Assembly (NCBI GenBank): GCA_002345745.1
Contig: DDWQ01000020.1
Span: 1 to 13,693 of the forward strand
From: Candidatus Moranbacteria bacterium UBA2282
Lineage (GTDB): Bacteria > Patescibacteriota > Minisyncoccia > Moranbacterales > UBA2206
Length of the DNA stretch: 13,693 nucleotides
Direction of reading: 5' to 3'
The position numbers and the translations under genes were made by a program. The notes below the pieces were generated by a model that was not told where the DNA came from, ran no database searches, and saw only the letters and a program-made list of their open reading frames with translations. This document shows, piece after piece, positions 11,096 through 13,693 of this stretch (position 1 is its first letter; each line of letters starts with the position of its first letter).

Positions 11096-12667
11096 ATGTA
11101 CAATATCATAATAAAAAATGGGACACTGATCGACGGAAGTGGCAAACCAATGTATCGAGCCGATATTGGCATTAAGGATGATCTGATAGTAAAAATTGGT
11201 GATTTGCACAATGAAAAAAGTGAAATTGAAATAGATGCTACTGAGCGATTGGTTTGCCCTGGTTTTGTTGATGTAAATAATCATAGTGATACATATTGGC
11301 AAATATTTAATGATCCAAATTTAGAAAGTTTAATATATCAAGGAATCACGACTATTGTTGGCGGAAACTGCGGATCATCACTAGCACCATTACTTGGTGC
11401 CAAGGCTATTGCTTCCGTGCAAAAATGGTCCAATATATCCCAAACCGGTATAAATTGGCTGACAACTACCGAATTTCTAGAGGTTGTTTCTAAAAATAAG
11501 TTATCTGTTAATTTTGCAACTCTCGTTGGTCAGGCCACTTTGCGCAGAAGTATCCTTGGTGATGACACAAGACACCTTAATGCAAGGGAAGTAGATTTTT
11601 TAGCTGATAGATTAGCAACAGCTATGAAGGAGGGTGCGCTAGGTTTGTCTTCCGGTTTGATTTATTCGCACGCGAGAAGTACAACTGAGGACGAACTCGT
11701 CAGGTTGGCACAAACTATTGAAAAATATCATGGTGTTTATGTGACACATATGAGAAATGAAGGTGTCGATTTCATTGCTGCAACAGATGAGGCCATAGAA
11801 GTCGCCAGAAAATCAAAAGTAAAATTGCACATTTCACATTTGAAAGTAACAGGAGAAAAAAATTGGGGGATGATGGATGGTGCTCTCGCTGCTATTTCTA
11901 GAGCCAACGAAGTCGGCTTGGATGTTTCGTTTGATGTTTTCCCATATACAAATACCGGTTCTGTTTTGTATACATTGCTTCCTTCTTGGGTATCTGATGG
12001 CGGAAAAAAAATGATGCTTGGTCGCTTGAAAAATTCGCAGTTACGTGCTAAGGTTGTGGCTGAAATGAAAGAGTCTGGTATTGATTATTCTAAAATAGAA
12101 ATTGCTATTTCTCCACTAAATAAAACCTTGGCACGACGAAAGATTTCAGATATTGCCGTGTCGCAAGAAAAATCAGTTGAAGACGCGGTGATCGATATGT
12201 TAATTGCGTCAGAAGGTCGAGTAATTATTTCAATGGATGTGCTAAGCGAAGAAAATATTGATAAGGCTGTTGCACATCCGGCTTCTATGATTTCTACTAA
12301 TGGCGCTGGTTATTCCGATGATCATGGCAAGACAGGTGAAATGGTGCATCCAAGAAGCTTTGGAACATTTCCACGAATTTTAGCGAGATATGTTTTGGGT
12401 AAGAAAATTATAAGTTGGGAGGATGCAATCAGAAAAATGACTTCATTCCCTGCACAAAAATTTGGCATTGAGAAACGAGGCGAATTGAAAGAATCATATT
12501 TTGCTGATATCGTGGTTATTAATCAGAATGAAATTCGTGATCTTGCCACACCAGAAAATCCGTATCAATATAATAAGGGTGTTGATTGCGTGCTAGTAAA
12601 TGGGCAGATTGTTTTGCAAGAAGGACAGTATAATGGAAATAAATTCGGGGAAGTAATAAGAAGATAG
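11096..12667 (+). CDS. N-acyl-D-amino-acid deacylase-like amidohydrolase
   Basis: Members of this family (Amidohydro_3) hydrolyse N-acyl-D-amino acids or related cyclic amides. Seen: the N-terminal IIKNGTLIDGSGKP, VCPGFVDVNNHSD (53-65), GGNCGSSLAP with the metal-bridging Cys92, GALGLSSGLIY, VTHMRNE (His218), HISHLK (His248) and HPRSFGTFPRILARYV. At 523 residues it has the usual length. Two key positions differ from D-aminoacylases: the first His of the HxH metal motif is Asn61, and the catalytic Asp of the GSDG motif appears as Asn402 (STNG). The remaining Cys and His ligands are kept, so the fold and one metal site are likely intact, but substrate or activity is uncertain. The gene is followed 9 bp later by murD, which hints at a cell-wall peptide role; this is inference. 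Confidence 0.88.
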   Translation: MYNIIIKNGTLIDGSGKPMYRADIGIKDDLIVKIGDLHNEKSEIEIDATERLVCPGFVDVNNHSDTYWQIFNDPNLESLIYQGITTIVGGNCGSSLAPLLGAKAIASVQKWSNISQTGINWLTTTEFLEVVSKNKLSVNFATLVGQATLRRSILGDDTRHLNAREVDFLADRLATAMKEGALGLSSGLIYSHARSTTEDELVRLAQTIEKYHGVYVTHMRNEGVDFIAATDEAIEVARKSKVKLHISHLKVTGEKNWGMMDGALAAISRANEVGLDVSFDVFPYTNTGSVLYTLLPSWVSDGGKKMMLGRLKNSQLRAKVVAEMKESGIDYSKIEIAISPLNKTLARRKISDIAVSQEKSVEDAVIDMLIASEGRVIISMDVLSEENIDKAVAHPASMISTNGAGYSDDHGKTGEMVHPRSFGTFPRILARYVLGKKIISWEDAIRKMTSFPAQKFGIEKRGELKESYFADIVVINQNEIRDLATPENPYQYNKGVDCVLVNGQIVLQEGQYNGNKFGEVIRR

Positions 12668-12676
12668 TTAAAATTA

Positions 12677-13693
12677 ATGATTGTATCCGATCTGCGAGAC
12701 AAAAAAATAACAGTGATGGGTTTAGGCCTGCATGGTGGTGGAATTGGCACTGTGCGTTTTTTGCATAAAGCAGGTGCTGTTTTAACTGTGACTGATATGA
12801 AATCTGAGGAGGAATTGCAGTCATCTTTAGAAAAGTTGAAAGAGCTAAAAAATATTAAATATGTCCTTGGTCAGCATAAGGCAGAAGATTTCTTGCAGGC
12901 AGATATGATTGTAAAAACTCCGCCTGCTCCATGGACTAATGAATTTATTCAATTAGCGTTGGAAAAAAATATTCCCATAGAAATGGACTCAAGTTTGTTT
13001 TTCAAATTGTGTCCCAATCAAATTATCGGCGTGACAGGCACCCGAGGCAAAACTACAACTTCCAGTTTGATTTATGAAATTTTGAAAACCGCTGGAAAAA
13101 ATCCAGTGAAAGTTGGTATTGGTCAAGTCTCTGTTTTGGATAAATTAAATGAGTTGCAAGATGATTCAATTGTTGTTTTTGAACTTTCTAGTTGGCGTCT
13201 GAGTGCTTTGGGTCGTCATAAATTGAGTCCAAAAATTTCTGTTGTCACTAATATCTATCCAGATCATTTGAATTATTATGATTCAATGGAAAAATACGTT
13301 GCAGATAAGAAAAATATTTTTCTGAATCAATCAGCAGAAGATATTTGTATTTTGAATTGGGATAATGAAATAGTGCGTGAATTTGAAAAAGAAATCAAAG
13401 CAGAGATAATAAAAATATCTAATAAAGAAAAGTTAACTGGACCAACCGTCTTTTTGCAAAACGGTCAGATTATGATTGGGGATGAAGCAGGCACGAAAAA
13501 AGTTTTGGCTGTTTCCGAAATAAAAATGAAAGGTGTGCATAATTTAGCTAATATTTTAGAAGCCGTGGCAGTTACACACTGGATGGGAATTGATGATGTA
13601 AAAATTGCCAAAGCAATCACAGAATTTTCTGGTTTGCCACATCGCTTGGAGTTTGTGCGGGAAATTAGTGGTGTGAAATATTATAATGACACC
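12677..13693 (+). CDS. murD: UDP-N-acetylmuramoyl-L-alanine--D-glutamate ligase, 3'-truncated by the window
   Basis: MurD adds D-glutamate to UDP-MurNAc-L-Ala in the cytoplasm, an ATP-dependent step of peptidoglycan synthesis. 339 residues are visible, without a stop, to the window end. Seen: the N-terminal dinucleotide-binding-like VMGLGLHGGGIGTVRFL, the ATP-binding GVTGTRGKTTTSS (118-130), FELSSWRL, TNIYPDHLNYYDSMEKYVADK, HNLANILEAVAV and FSGLPHRLEFV, the last typical of MurD. The Gly-rich loop MGLGLHGGG and KTPPAP differ somewhat from the textbook MurD forms. The start is an ATG with no Shine-Dalgarno, 9 bp after the preceding gene, so the two are probably one transcript. Confidence 0.95.
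   Translation, partial: MIVSDLRDKKITVMGLGLHGGGIGTVRFLHKAGAVLTVTDMKSEEELQSSLEKLKELKNIKYVLGQHKAEDFLQADMIVKTPPAPWTNEFIQLALEKNIPIEMDSSLFFKLCPNQIIGVTGTRGKTTTSSLIYEILKTAGKNPVKVGIGQVSVLDKLNELQDDSIVVFELSSWRLSALGRHKLSPKISVVTNIYPDHLNYYDSMEKYVADKKNIFLNQSAEDICILNWDNEIVREFEKEIKAEIIKISNKEKLTGPTVFLQNGQIMIGDEAGTKKVLAVSEIKMKGVHNLANILEAVAVTHWMGIDDVKIAKAITEFSGLPHRLEFVREISGVKYYNDT

Overview
The window looks like a chromosomal segment from a Candidate Phyla Radiation (Patescibacteria, probably Parcubacteria-like) bacterium. This is inference from AT-rich compact genes, many AT-rich or near-leaderless starts without a Shine-Dalgarno, a Patescibacteria-style diversity-generating retroelement (DGR), and the style of the hydrogenase and D-aminoacylase-like proteins. 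TGA is used as a stop, so this is not one of the lineages that read UGA as glycine.

Region 1 (1-2274) is a complete-looking DGR. A target gene (to 359) ends in a 119-bp variable repeat (VR, 231-349). An almost identical template repeat (TR, 675-793) lies 444 bp downstream. They differ at seven positions, and in all seven the TR base is adenine, which is the signature of adenine-directed mutagenic retrohoming. Between TR and the reverse transcriptase lies an Avd-type accessory gene on the opposite strand. The reverse transcriptase (1204-2274) carries the DGR-type motif GLPLGNLTSQ and YADD. The TR has its own plausible promoter (414-442) and a terminator hairpin (803-827). A run of nine G at 1170-1178 sits exactly where the avd reading frame loses its start.

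Region 2 (2326-9988) is a [NiFe]-hydrogenase island: hypD, hypE, a HypF reduced to its carbamoyltransferase domain (minus strand), the small and large hydrogenase subunits (group 3b/3c-like), a desulfoferrodoxin-type superoxide reductase, and an unusual HypA with a His-rich loop and no zinc-finger cysteines. The large subunit ends exactly at DPCISCAVH, so it needs no C-terminal processing, and no maturation protease is seen. HypB, HypC and diaphorase subunits are not in the window. Embedded in this region are an unrecognised 302-aa gene behind a perfect consensus promoter, and a 42-aa basic mini-gene on the minus strand with a strong ribosome binding site, its own promoter and a terminator.

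Region 3 (10005-13693) is housekeeping: glyceraldehyde-3-phosphate dehydrogenase, an N-acyl-D-amino-acid deacylase-like amidohydrolase with two altered active-site positions, and the first 339 residues of MurD, cut by the window edge.

A cross-cutting feature is in-frame insertion of short palindromic repeats into coding genes. The same 34-bp element sits in the reverse transcriptase and in hypD, adding PHPNPLLKKER to both proteins. A perfect 28-bp palindrome sits in hypE, adding GRDAINRVST.
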